A stretch of DNA of 13,721 nucleotides from Bordetella parapertussis (GTDB lineage: Bacteria > Pseudomonadota > Gammaproteobacteria > Burkholderiales > Burkholderiaceae_B): positions 1 through 13,721 of the forward strand of contig CAMEAW010000065.1 of the NCBI GenBank assembly GCA_945911685.1, in the 5' to 3' direction. Of this stretch, positions 6,800 to 13,668 are shown piece by piece (the stretch's first letter is position 1; each line of letters starts with the position of its first letter). The notes under the pieces are model-generated. The model searched no databases and was not told where the DNA came from. It saw nothing but the letters and a program-made list of their open reading frames with translations. The position numbers and the translations under genes are program-made.

Positions 6800-8059
6800 C
6801 TAGTAGTCGCTGCCTTTACCCGTCAATGCAACGCCAATTCGTAATAATAAGTACGCTAAACCATCGGTCAGGCGAGTCAGTACGGGACGACGCGCGTACA
6901 GCGTATGCTCAATGACTTTACTGCCATGAACGATCGCGGCCTCTAGCGATTGCCGCAGCGTTTGCGTAAAAGCAGCGTCATCAATTAGCACGTTCGCTTC
7001 GCGTGCAAGCAAGAGGCTAAAGGGATCGAGGTTTGATGACCCGACCGTCGACACTTCATCAAGTACGGCTACCTTTGCATGCAAAAAACTAGGTAGATAT
7101 TCATAGATTTCAATACCTGCGCCTAAAAACTGATCGTAGATCCAGCGGGTCGCGTGATATTGCATGCGATATTCGATTTTGCCCTGCAGTAGAAGCTTGA
7201 CCTTCACGCCTCGCTGCGCAGCTTCGATGAGCGCATACCGAAGTTTGCGACCCGGTAAAAAATATGCGTTGGCGATGATGATGGTGTGCCGCGCCTGCTT
7301 GATGCCTTCAAGGTAGGCGGTTTCGATTGCTTTGCGATAGCGCAGGTTGTCACGCAACACCAATGCGGCTTGGACGTTACCCGTAGCCGGGTAAAGCGCG
7401 GCGCGATGGCGCTGATGCCTAAATCGCAAATGACGCCAGGTGCGCGGCCCCCTGAGCAAAAGGCGCCAATTCAGGCGCAGCCACAGCAGATCTTGCGCGT
7501 GCACGGCGTCGGCGACAACGGGCCCCGTGAGTTGCACCGCGTAATCAAAGCGTGGATCGCTTTCTCGTTTGAGCAGCTTAGACGCCAGATAATCATCTTC
7601 AACATCTCGTTTGAGCAGCTGAGGCGTCAGATAATCGTCTTCAAAATTGACGCCACCAATAAAGGCGACACGCGAATCAACAACCACGATTTTGCGATGC
7701 AAACGTCGCAGGCGTTTAAAGTCAAAAGACTTCAGCGTAAATTGCTTGGGCTCTGGGCGATAGATGCGGCACTGCGCCCCGACCGACAGCAATTCAGCCA
7801 AAATCTTTTGCTCATCGGGTGCACTACCAAAGCCATCAAGCATGACCCGCACCCTCACGCCGCGCAGCGCCGCCAGTTTTAAATGATGCAAAATTTGTGT
7901 GCCAGCAGCATCCAGCCGAAAGATATAGGTTTCAACCTGAATGCTACGCGTGGCTTGATCAAAAGCTTCGCAAAGCGCTGGAAACAATTGCACACCGTTT
8001 TCAAGCAATGTGACTGCGTTACCCTCTTTGAAGCGCAGGTGTGGATGAATGAAGGGCAC
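6800..8059 (-). CDS. clsB: Cardiolipin synthase, ClsB-type phospholipase D family protein
   Basis: The 419-residue protein has two phospholipase D HKD motifs: His121-Lys123-Asp128 in LHRKIVVVDSRVAFIGG and His327-Lys329-Asp334 in LHAKVAVLDEVSTVGSSN. The sequence QVETYIFRLDAAG near 41-53 and the lack of N-terminal membrane helices fit ClsB (YbhO) rather than ClsA. It should join phosphatidyl groups to make cardiolipin at the inner membrane. Start GTG 8059 is supported by AAGG seven bases upstream on the minus strand. Just after the first HKD motif, residues 140-153 and 154-167 are a near-exact tandem duplication (EDDYLTPQLLKRDV and EDDYLASKLLKRES). These 28 residues lie just before DPRFDYAVQ, where ClsB proteins normally have a shorter loop. 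Both catalytic motifs are intact, so activity is likely retained. The gene is convergent with EEP, its usual co-directional partner. Confidence 0.9.
   Translation of the reverse strand: MPFIHPHLRFKEGNAVTLLENGVQLFPALCEAFDQATRSIQVETYIFRLDAAGTQILHHLKLAALRGVRVRVMLDGFGSAPDEQKILAELLSVGAQCRIYRPEPKQFTLKSFDFKRLRRLHRKIVVVDSRVAFIGGVNFEDDYLTPQLLKRDVEDDYLASKLLKRESDPRFDYAVQLTGPVVADAVHAQDLLWLRLNWRLLLRGPRTWRHLRFRHQRHRAALYPATGNVQAALVLRDNLRYRKAIETAYLEGIKQARHTIIIANAYFLPGRKLRYALIEAAQRGVKVKLLLQGKIEYRMQYHATRWIYDQFLGAGIEIYEYLPSFLHAKVAVLDEVSTVGSSNLDPFSLLLAREANVLIDDAAFTQTLRQSLEAAIVHGSKVIEHTLYARRPVLTRLTDGLAYLLLRIGVALTGKGSDY
7563..7646 (-). repeat. 42-bp tandem duplication inside clsB
   Basis: Bases 7563-7604 and 7605-7646 are direct copies that agree at 37 of 42 positions. 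The length is a multiple of three, so the frame is preserved and 14 residues are repeated. Several of the differences are synonymous, suggesting the duplication is old enough to have diverged under selection for the protein. Confidence 0.9.
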
Positions 8060-8185
8060 GGCTTAACCTTACTGCTCGGATGAATGAGGCGCCCGCGGCG
8101 CCGATACAGAGAGTCTGCGGCATGCCTGCGCGCAATTCAATCCCTGGGCGCCCCCTAAAATCAAAAAACGACACAAGTCGAATTG

Positions 8186-8286
8186 TTAGTAAAAGTAACC
8201 AAGTACTTGACTGCTTTGAGTTTACTAATAGCGCCTTGCGTCATATTGCGAGGCGCTCTGCTTGTTATAACCGCTCTGGGGCGGTT
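8186..8286 (+). promoter_or_regulatory. Structured leader upstream of galE with three consecutive inverted repeats
   Basis: Three fold-back units lie in 101 bases. First, TTAGTAAA (8186-8193) pairs with TTTACTAA (8221-8228) and encloses the 10-bp palindrome CAAGTACTTG (8200-8209). Second, 8230-8257 folds into an 11-bp stem (two G-U pairs, 6-nt loop) with outer arms AGCGCCT and AGGCGCT. Third, AACCGC (8269-8274) pairs with GCGGTT (8281-8286). A TATAAC at 8266-8271 could be a -10 element, but no matching -35 is clear. The region separates the divergent clsB and galE genes. It may hold operators, a small RNA or an RNA switch; the sequence does not decide between them. Confidence 0.45.
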
Positions 8287-8343
8287 AGTATGACAAATCA
8301 AAGTTTTTTAACGCAGGCGTTTCATGCGCTCAGCCAACACAAG

Positions 8344-9348
8344 ATGAACGTTTTATTGACCGGTGGCGCTGGCTACATTGGCAACCACGCTGCTGTGGCC
8401 TTAGCTGAGGCCGGCCATCGCGTGGTCGTGTACGATAATTTCAGCAATAGTGAGCGTGGCGCACTAAAGCGACTAGAGCAAATCTTGGGCGCGCCCGTCA
8501 CCACCATCGAGGGCGATGTGCGCGACACCGCGCTGCTGCAGCGCACGCTGACCGAGCAACAGATCAATGCCGTGATTCACTTTGCTGGCCTAAAAGCCGT
8601 GGGTGAGTCGGTGTCGATGCCGGTGGAGTATTACGCCAACAACGTACAAGGCGCGATCAGTCTATTGCAGGCTATGCAGGCGGCTCAGTGCAAAACGCTG
8701 GTGTTTAGCTCAAGCGCTACGGTGTACGGCGACCCTAAATATTTACCGATCGACGAAGCGCACCCCACTAGCGCGACCAACCCGTATGGCCGCAGCAAAT
8801 TGCACATTGAACAGATCTTGTCAGATCTCAGCGCCTCTGAACCGTCATGGCATATTGCCGCCCTTAGATATTTCAACCCCGTGGGGGCGCACGCCTCGGG
8901 CTTGATTGGCGAAAATCCCAACGGCATCCCCAATAATCTGATGCCGTTCATTGCACAAGTGGCCGTCGGCAAACTGCCGCAACTGAAAGTGTTTGGCAAT
9001 AATTACGACACCCCAGATGGCACGGGTGTACGCGACTACATTCACGTGATGGATTTGGCTGAAGGCCACTTGGCCGCGCTTAAATTTTTAACTCAACACA
9101 GCGGCGTTCATACTTTCAATCTAGGCACAGGCCGTGGCTATAGCGTGCTTGAAATGATCAAAGCCTTTGAGGCCGCAAGTGGCAAGCCCGTGCCGTTTAG
9201 CGTGTCCCCGCGCCGCACAGGCGACATTGCAAGTTGCTATGCCAGTGTTGAATTTTCAGCACAGCAGCTAGGTTGGCGCGCGTCGCGTGATTTAAAAGAG
9301 ATGTGTGAAAGTAGCTGGCGCTTTCAGCAGCAAACGCAGCAAGCTTAA
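8344..9348 (+). CDS. galE: UDP-glucose 4-epimerase
   Basis: This extended short-chain dehydrogenase/reductase interconverts UDP-glucose and UDP-galactose in the cytoplasm using bound NAD. Counting from ATG 8344, the Rossmann motif is TGGAGYIG (Gly7, Gly10, Gly13). GDVRD follows near 58-61 and AGLKAVGES near 81-89. The catalytic residues are Ser124 in FSSSATVYG and the Tyr148/Lys152 pair in NPYGRSK. The C-terminal GTGVRDYIHVMDLAEGH is typical of GalE. The protein is 334 residues, close to the E. coli enzyme (338). ATG 8344 is preferred because GalE proteins start directly before the first beta strand. An in-frame ATG at 8290, five bases after GGGGCGG, would add 18 residues and is a real alternative. 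The frame is open back to an ATG at 8080, but that would run through the structured leader. Its stop shares TTAA with the convergent gene. Confidence 0.95.
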   Translation: MNVLLTGGAGYIGNHAAVALAEAGHRVVVYDNFSNSERGALKRLEQILGAPVTTIEGDVRDTALLQRTLTEQQINAVIHFAGLKAVGESVSMPVEYYANNVQGAISLLQAMQAAQCKTLVFSSSATVYGDPKYLPIDEAHPTSATNPYGRSKLHIEQILSDLSASEPSWHIAALRYFNPVGAHASGLIGENPNGIPNNLMPFIAQVAVGKLPQLKVFGNNYDTPDGTGVRDYIHVMDLAEGHLAALKFLTQHSGVHTFNLGTGRGYSVLEMIKAFEAASGKPVPFSVSPRRTGDIASCYASVEFSAQQLGWRASRDLKEMCESSWRFQQQTQQA

Positions 9349-10691
9349 GTATCACTGCGCGCCAAAAAACGCTCGTCGGATAAGGCCAGTAGCCAGGCCA
9401 TGGCCACGGCATAAAAACCAAGCGTGCGAATGCCGCGCAAAATGAGTTCGGTCCAGCCGAATACAAAAAATCCAACGCACAATACCAAACCCATCGCCGC
9501 AGCCACGCGGGCAGGTTGTGCGACTTGCGCCCCAAGGCGCCGGATAAAGATCCAACTCGGCGCCACGTAGATTAAAAGCAAGGCGATCAATCCAAGCACA
9601 CCGTGGCTGGCCAAGCTAAACAGCATGTCGTTGTGTGGCTCGTCAAACTCTTGGCTATGCGTAAAGTCTGACACAATGCCTTGTCGCCAGTATGTTTCTA
9701 GCTTCGATCCAAAACGATTGGTGGCACCGTTGCCAAAAAGCGGATCTGCCTTAAACATCAACCATGCCGCGTGCGCTAACTGTATCCGCCCACACTCTGA
9801 TGAAATCGCTAGCGGATTTTGAATACATTCAACTGTTTTAGTGATGCTGTCTTGAAAGCGCTGCCGCATGATCGAGCTTGAGGCAAAGGCTGCGGTGGCA
9901 ATTAAAACAGCGAGCACAGCAGCCAAAATGAGTTTTTTAGGGTGCACTTTGCCGCCCCACAACACCAGCCCGATCGCAATAAAAAAGGGCACAGCCAACC
10001 AGCCGCCACGTGTTTGTGTGGTGATAAAGCCGATGAGCCCCACCAACAGGGTCAACACCTTGAAGACGATTTCAGTTTTTCGAAAGCGTGTCAGACGCCA
10101 GCCGATTGAAAAGGTTGCAAGCGTAGTCATCATGAGCAACAAATCGCCATACGACACGGCGTTGTACTGGGGCACCTCAAGCGGGCGTCTGAAACTTGGC
10201 CACGAAAACCAAGCGGCGTAACCCGTCGCCACCCAGCTGACGATCACCATGCCCCAGCTTGCTTGACGTAACCACTGCGGGATGAGTGACAGGCAGGCAC
10301 CCAGCACCACCAATGTACCGACGCTAATGCGCAGGGCGCGTTCAAATTCATTGTCGAGGCGCGTCTCGCTACGCAGTGCCGCATTTGTAATGACTAGGAG
10401 CAAAAAAAATAGTGCCATCGCCAAAGGCCGATAGTCTTTTAGGTCGCTTAGCGTGGCCCGCACTCCCCCTGGCCTTGAAAAACAAATCGACAGGCAAATG
10501 GCCGCGAGGGCATAAAACACGGTGCTGGCCCGCCCAAGGTCAGTCAGCATCGCGATGGGCATGATCGCAAACAACGCCGCAACTAAAAAAGAATCAAGGC
10601 GTTGTTTAAAAGAAGGTAGAAGTAATACAGTCAAAAGCGTACCTAGATATTTTATAAAGAGTGACGGGTTGGATACCAGCCTATTTGGCAA
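9345..10691 (-). CDS. O-antigen ligase/polymerase family membrane protein (Wzy_C type)
   Basis: The 448-residue polytopic protein has about ten to twelve predicted membrane segments and a large periplasmic loop at roughly 270-360. The pattern fits the Wzy_C/WaaL/PglL superfamily. Visible motifs are TTQTRGGW with Arg228, DPLFGNG near 316-322, and EPHNDMLFSLASHGVLG with His353 just before the next helix. Arg and His at these positions are key in WaaL. It should move a lipid-linked glycan in the periplasm onto lipid A core, another glycan or a protein; the acceptor cannot be told. No glycosyltransferases are adjacent apart from galE, which could supply UDP-galactose. The likely start TTG 10691 overlaps the end of the MFS gene by 11 nt but lacks a clear ribosome binding site. 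TTG at codon 20 is an alternative. Confidence 0.82.
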   Translation of the reverse strand: MPNRLVSNPSLFIKYLGTLLTVLLLPSFKQRLDSFLVAALFAIMPIAMLTDLGRASTVFYALAAICLSICFSRPGGVRATLSDLKDYRPLAMALFFLLLVITNAALRSETRLDNEFERALRISVGTLVVLGACLSLIPQWLRQASWGMVIVSWVATGYAAWFSWPSFRRPLEVPQYNAVSYGDLLLMMTTLATFSIGWRLTRFRKTEIVFKVLTLLVGLIGFITTQTRGGWLAVPFFIAIGLVLWGGKVHPKKLILAAVLAVLIATAAFASSSIMRQRFQDSITKTVECIQNPLAISSECGRIQLAHAAWLMFKADPLFGNGATNRFGSKLETYWRQGIVSDFTHSQEFDEPHNDMLFSLASHGVLGLIALLLIYVAPSWIFIRRLGAQVAQPARVAAAMGLVLCVGFFVFGWTELILRGIRTLGFYAVAMAWLLALSDERFLARSDT

Positions 10692-12162
10692 CGTTTTTCA
10701 TGTGGATCTGCGAACAAACCCAACCAATCAAGCCGCACAAAATGACGCAAAACACTAAACCAACTCTAACACCCATTGTCACCGAGATCTTTGCTACAGC
10801 GATCCCTACCAACGCGGTGCCCACGGCCCCGCCAAATGCTCGAGTCGTTTGGATCAAGGCCGAGGCCACGCCCACATCGCGTTGCTCAGCCAGTATCTGC
10901 ATAAACAACGTGAAATTTGGCAGCAAAAAGCCAAGACCGGCGCCACAGGTCGATAGCGTCAGCAGAATCCACCACGCCGGGCTATTGGCCGAAAACGTTT
11001 GTGTCAGCAAGCACCCTACGCCAAGCAGCACGCTACCAAACACCATCAGGCGTGCCGGCTCGCTTTGGCGTGTAAACAAGCGACCATTGATAATGCTGCC
11101 CAAAGGCATCACCGCCACCAAGGGTGTGAGTAGCAGGCCTGCATACGTGGGCGAAAAGTTAAATTCATCTTGCAGCAACAGCGGCAGATAAAAAATCAAA
11201 ATAAACATCACGGCACCCGCCATCACGCCCGCGATATTAAGCAACCTGGCCTCGCGCGAGCGCAAAATCCGTAACGGAAAAATCGGTGTAGCGGCGCGGC
11301 GCTCGACCGGGATTAACAGCGCAACAGCGGCCAAGCCCAGAGCGATGACGCCAAGGGCCCAAAGTTGTTCAGTGCCTGTGGTGGCAGCCGCCAGCCGCCC
11401 TACACCTGTCAGGGGTGCACCGACCGCAATCGCCAATACAAGGGCACCTAGCCAATCTAGGCTGGGCGTGCTGGCGCGCGGTAGCTGAATTGCCGGGAAA
11501 AACCGCCAGATTAGGCCGAATGCCGTCAGTGCAGCCAGAGGCGTCACAAAAAAGGCAGCCCGCCAGCCTAAGGCTTCAGTGACCGCGCCACCCAGCACGG
11601 GCCCCAAGCCGCTTGCCACCGCAAAACTCGAAGAAATTAAGACCATCCAGCGCACCCGTACGCGCGGATCCGGAAATAAATCAGCGGGCGCAGCAAAGGC
11701 GGTTGCCATCATCATGCCGCCCCCCAAGCCTTGAAACACCCTAAAGCAAATCAGTTGCCCCATGGTTTGGGCTACCCCGCATAGCACCGAGGCGATGGTG
11801 ACAATAGCTAGGGCTGTGAGCAGTAGGGGCTTGCGGCCGAACAAGTCACCGAGCCGCCCAAAAATCATAATGCTGACCGCTGAGGCTAAAAAATACCCTG
11901 TGCCTACCCAAGCGTAGACGGCCATCCCATCCAGAGCCTGCGCAACTTGGGGTAACGAGGTACTGACAATGGTTGAGTCAAACGCCACCACCACGGCCGA
12001 GGCTGCGATGCCCGACATCGCTAACAATAATTCGCGGCGAGACTGCGGCCCGGCTTGCCCGGCAGGCGCGGTCGCTGTTGCGGCAGAGTCGCTTGCGCTG
12101 GGGGGTGCAGGTTCGCCTGTGCTGAGAGGTGTTGAGGATTTTGTTGGGTCGGGGTGCTGCAT
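10681..12162 (-). CDS. MFS transporter, DHA2 (EmrB/QacA-like) drug exporter family
   Basis: The 493-residue inner-membrane protein has about 14 likely membrane helices and the hallmark MFS motifs. Asp62 lies in AFDSTIVSTSLPQ in helix 1. Motif A is GRLGDLFGRK (102-111). Motif B includes Arg141 in FRVFQGLGGG. The exporter motif C is GLGPVLGGAVTEALGWR (185-201). Proton-driven export of toxic compounds or metabolites is expected; the substrate is unknown. About 45 N-terminal residues rich in Pro, Ser, Thr and Ala precede the first helix. They are longer than usual and probably a disordered cytoplasmic tail. ATG 12162 has no obvious ribosome binding site on the minus strand. A later start before SRRELLL was considered, but no suitable codon was evident. 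It is the upstream gene of a two-gene unit with the O-antigen-ligase-like gene. Confidence 0.92.
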   Translation of the reverse strand: MQHPDPTKSSTPLSTGEPAPPSASDSAATATAPAGQAGPQSRRELLLAMSGIAASAVVVAFDSTIVSTSLPQVAQALDGMAVYAWVGTGYFLASAVSIMIFGRLGDLFGRKPLLLTALAIVTIASVLCGVAQTMGQLICFRVFQGLGGGMMMATAFAAPADLFPDPRVRVRWMVLISSSFAVASGLGPVLGGAVTEALGWRAAFFVTPLAALTAFGLIWRFFPAIQLPRASTPSLDWLGALVLAIAVGAPLTGVGRLAAATTGTEQLWALGVIALGLAAVALLIPVERRAATPIFPLRILRSREARLLNIAGVMAGAVMFILIFYLPLLLQDEFNFSPTYAGLLLTPLVAVMPLGSIINGRLFTRQSEPARLMVFGSVLLGVGCLLTQTFSANSPAWWILLTLSTCGAGLGFLLPNFTLFMQILAEQRDVGVASALIQTTRAFGGAVGTALVGIAVAKISVTMGVRVGLVFCVILCGLIGWVCSQIHMKNVAK

Positions 12163-12194
12163 GAGGCAACTTAGGGGTTAACGCTAATAGAGCT

Positions 12195-12203
12195 AGGATA
12201 GCA
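12195..12203 (-). promoter_or_regulatory. Possible extended -10 promoter element for the MFS gene
   Basis: On the minus strand this reads TGCTATCCT, resembling an extended -10 (TGnTATAAT). It lies about 35 bases upstream of the MFS start at 12162. A TTGTCC that could act as -35 is 25 bases away, too far for a normal spacer. The call rests on the extended -10 alone. Confidence 0.25.
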
Positions 12204-12240
12204 CTCCCGAGCGGGGCGACTTCGTGGACAATACGCTCTG

Positions 12241-12459
12241 GTTTTAGGTGGGTGGTGTTTTAAAGACCGACGACTGGTGAAAAAAAAGCAAAGTCAAACC
12301 ACCGGTGGTGCGGAGACCAAGGATGGAAGTGAAAAATTTTGGCTTGGTCCTGCAGACAAAGCAGGTCGAAGTAAAAAATGAAGATTGGCTCGCCGCCGCA
12401 GCCGAGCGAAAGTCAGAAATCAAAATCAAGCCGCCAACGTTGCGGGTACAGGAGATGAA
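12241..12459 (+). other. Repeat-rich leader before the Bug receptor gene
   Basis: The gap between the divergent MFS and receptor genes runs from 12163 to 12459. From 12241 on it is dense in inverted repeats. ACCACCGGTGGT (12298-12309) is a perfect palindrome. GACCAAG (12315-12321) pairs with CTTGGTC (12343-12349). CCTGC (12349-12353) pairs with GCAGG (12361-12365). GCTCG (12388-12392) pairs with CGAGC (12403-12407), and CAACGTTG (12435-12442) is a palindrome. The motif GTGAAAAA or a close variant recurs at 12277, 12329, 12371 (GTAAAAAA) and 12460, the last being the real receptor start. No convincing promoter was found; TGGACA at 12225-12230 could be a -35 without a clear partner. Confidence 0.4.
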
Positions 12460-12463
12460 GTGA
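12323..12463 (+). CDS. Possible 46-aa upstream ORF overlapping the Bug receptor start
   Basis: ATG 12323 opens a 46-codon frame (MEVKNFGLVLQTKQVEV...RVQEMK) that ends at TGA 12461-12463. GGAG at 12312-12315 sits seven bases before the ATG, a normal ribosome binding site. The stop overlaps the receptor GTG start as GTGA, the classic arrangement for translational coupling. The peptide is hydrophilic, rich in Lys and Glu, has no Cys or membrane segment, and matches nothing I recognise. It could be a leader peptide, a small protein or a chance frame. The receptor has its own AGGAG, which weakens the need for coupling. Confidence 0.3.
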   Translation: MEVKNFGLVLQTKQVEVKNEDWLAAAAERKSEIKIKPPTLRVQEMK

Positions 12464-13476
12464 AAAAAATCACAAATAGTTTTAAGTTGATTAAAAAAGA
12501 GCAGACTGGGTTGGCTGCGGTGTTTGCCACCAGTTTGGTGTTTGCCGGGATGGGCCTGAGTGCTACCGCACAGGCGCAAACCGCAGACTGGCCAACCAAG
12601 CCTGTGCGAATCATCGTGCCGTACTCGCCCGGCGGCGGTACCGATATTATTTCGCGGCGTCTAGCGCAAGGCCTAGGGCCCGTTCTCAAACAGAACGTCA
12701 TCGTCGAAAACAAACCTGGCGCCAACGGCATTATCGGCACGGATTTGGCGGCGAAGGCAGAGCCCGATGGGCATACCTACGTTATGGTGGTGTCGACACA
12801 CCTCATCAACCCGCTCGTCATTAAAAATCTGCCCTACGATACATTCAAAGACTTAATTGGTGTCACCGTGGTGGCTGACTCACCGTTGATTTTTGTGACG
12901 TCGTCGCAGTTTCCGGCCAAAACCATGGAAGAGTTCACCAAAGCGATGCGCGCTAAGCCAGCGACGTACTCTTACGGTAGCTCAGAAAACATGACCAAGC
13001 TGGTGGGGGCGATGTATGCCAACACCGAGAAGCTCGATATGGTGAGCGTATCGTACAAGGGCGGTGCGCCGCTGATGACCGATGTGGTGTCAGGTGTGAC
13101 AACAGTCGGTATCACAAGCATTTTGACCGCGCGCAACTTTTTGGATAGCGGTCGCTTGACACCTCTCGCTGTGACCAGTGCGCAGCGCTCGGCTGCCGTA
13201 CCCAACGTGCCCACGATGCAAGAGGCCGGTGTCAAAGACTTCGAGATCACACAGAGCTATGCGATGTATGCGCCTTCAAAAACACCCAAGCATATTTTGA
13301 ACGCCATGCAAAAAGCGGTGCATCAAGTGGCGATGTCTCCCGATATGAAAGCGGCGTTAGCTGATCAAGCGGCTTGGCCAGTCGCGCAGCCTGTTGATGA
13401 GTTCAACGAGCGTATTAAAAAAGAAGCTGCGTTTTTACAAGACTTGGCTAAGAAGATTAATTTGCAGGGTGACTGA
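12460..13476 (+). CDS. Bug (TctC) family tripartite tricarboxylate transporter substrate-binding protein
   Basis: The 338-residue secreted receptor binds a small carboxylate-like ligand in the periplasm. A signal peptide is clear: a basic start VKKITNSFKLIKK, a hydrophobic core at about 17-33, and a probable cleavage after Ala39 in ATAQA-QTADWP. The mature start WPTKPVRIIVPYSPGGGTD is the Bug ligand-loop signature. ENKPGANGIIGTDLAAKAEPDG (split as NKPGANG and AEPDG) and VPTMQEAGV are also typical. GTG 12460 is chosen because AGGAG (12450-12454) lies five bases upstream and the signal peptide begins there. An in-frame TTG at 12385 would bury the signal peptide. No tctA or tctB follows within the window, so it may be one of the many orphan Bug receptors of Burkholderiales, often paired with catabolic genes. 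The ligand cannot be predicted. Confidence 0.95.
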   Translation: MKKITNSFKLIKKEQTGLAAVFATSLVFAGMGLSATAQAQTADWPTKPVRIIVPYSPGGGTDIISRRLAQGLGPVLKQNVIVENKPGANGIIGTDLAAKAEPDGHTYVMVVSTHLINPLVIKNLPYDTFKDLIGVTVVADSPLIFVTSSQFPAKTMEEFTKAMRAKPATYSYGSSENMTKLVGAMYANTEKLDMVSVSYKGGAPLMTDVVSGVTTVGITSILTARNFLDSGRLTPLAVTSAQRSAAVPNVPTMQEAGVKDFEITQSYAMYAPSKTPKHILNAMQKAVHQVAMSPDMKAALADQAAWPVAQPVDEFNERIKKEAAFLQDLAKKINLQGD

Positions 13477-13604
13477 GCTAGCAAGGCGAATGACTAGCGA
13501 GTCGCTGCTGAAGGTTCAGTGGCTTCGCATTAGTAAGATGGCTGATTGCGATGGATCGAGGTCGCTGCGTACAGATGTCTTGTTGATATGGACATGTATC
13601 GCAG

Positions 13605-13618
13605 CGGGTTGCCACCCG
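13605..13618 (+). other. Small hairpin downstream of the Bug gene
   Basis: CGGGT (13605-13609) and ACCCG (13614-13618) pair around a TGCC loop. It lies in the 192-bp gap between the receptor gene and the last gene. No T-run follows, so it is not a good terminator. It lies just at the -35 side of the possible promoter for the next gene. The rest of 13477-13604 shows only short fold-backs. Confidence 0.25.
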
Positions 13619-13645
13619 ACAGCTAAAGTAAAAATTAAATATACA
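13616..13645 (+). promoter_or_regulatory. Possible sigma-70 promoter for the last gene
   Basis: CCGACA (13616-13621) and TATACA (13640-13645) are each four-of-six matches to -35 and -10, separated by 18 bp of AT-rich DNA. Transcription would start near 13652, just ahead of the AGGAG at 13659-13663. The hexamers are imperfect, so this is a suggestion. Confidence 0.35.
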
Positions 13646-13668
13646 TAGACGCAGTCGCAGGAGCAAAG

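Noticed and set aside
7286..7882. 198-codon plus-strand frame opposite clsB
   Set aside because: Antisense to a gene with both HKD motifs; the product shows no family features.
8811..8829. Copy of the AGATCT…AGATCT motif, seen also before aspS, inside galE
   Set aside because: It lies in conserved galE coding sequence and probably reflects codon content, not a shared regulatory site.
10661..11191. 176-codon plus-strand frame opposite the MFS gene
   Set aside because: Antisense to a well-supported transporter; the composition is that of a shadow frame.
12277..12381. 34-codon GTG frame and a following ATG frame (12378-12458) in the Bug leader
   Set aside because: No ribosome binding site for the first and no family features in either; only the 12323 frame has both an RBS and a coupled stop.
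12385..12459. TTG start for the Bug receptor at 12385
   Set aside because: It would put 25 basic residues ahead of the signal peptide, while GTG 12460 has an ideal AGGAG.
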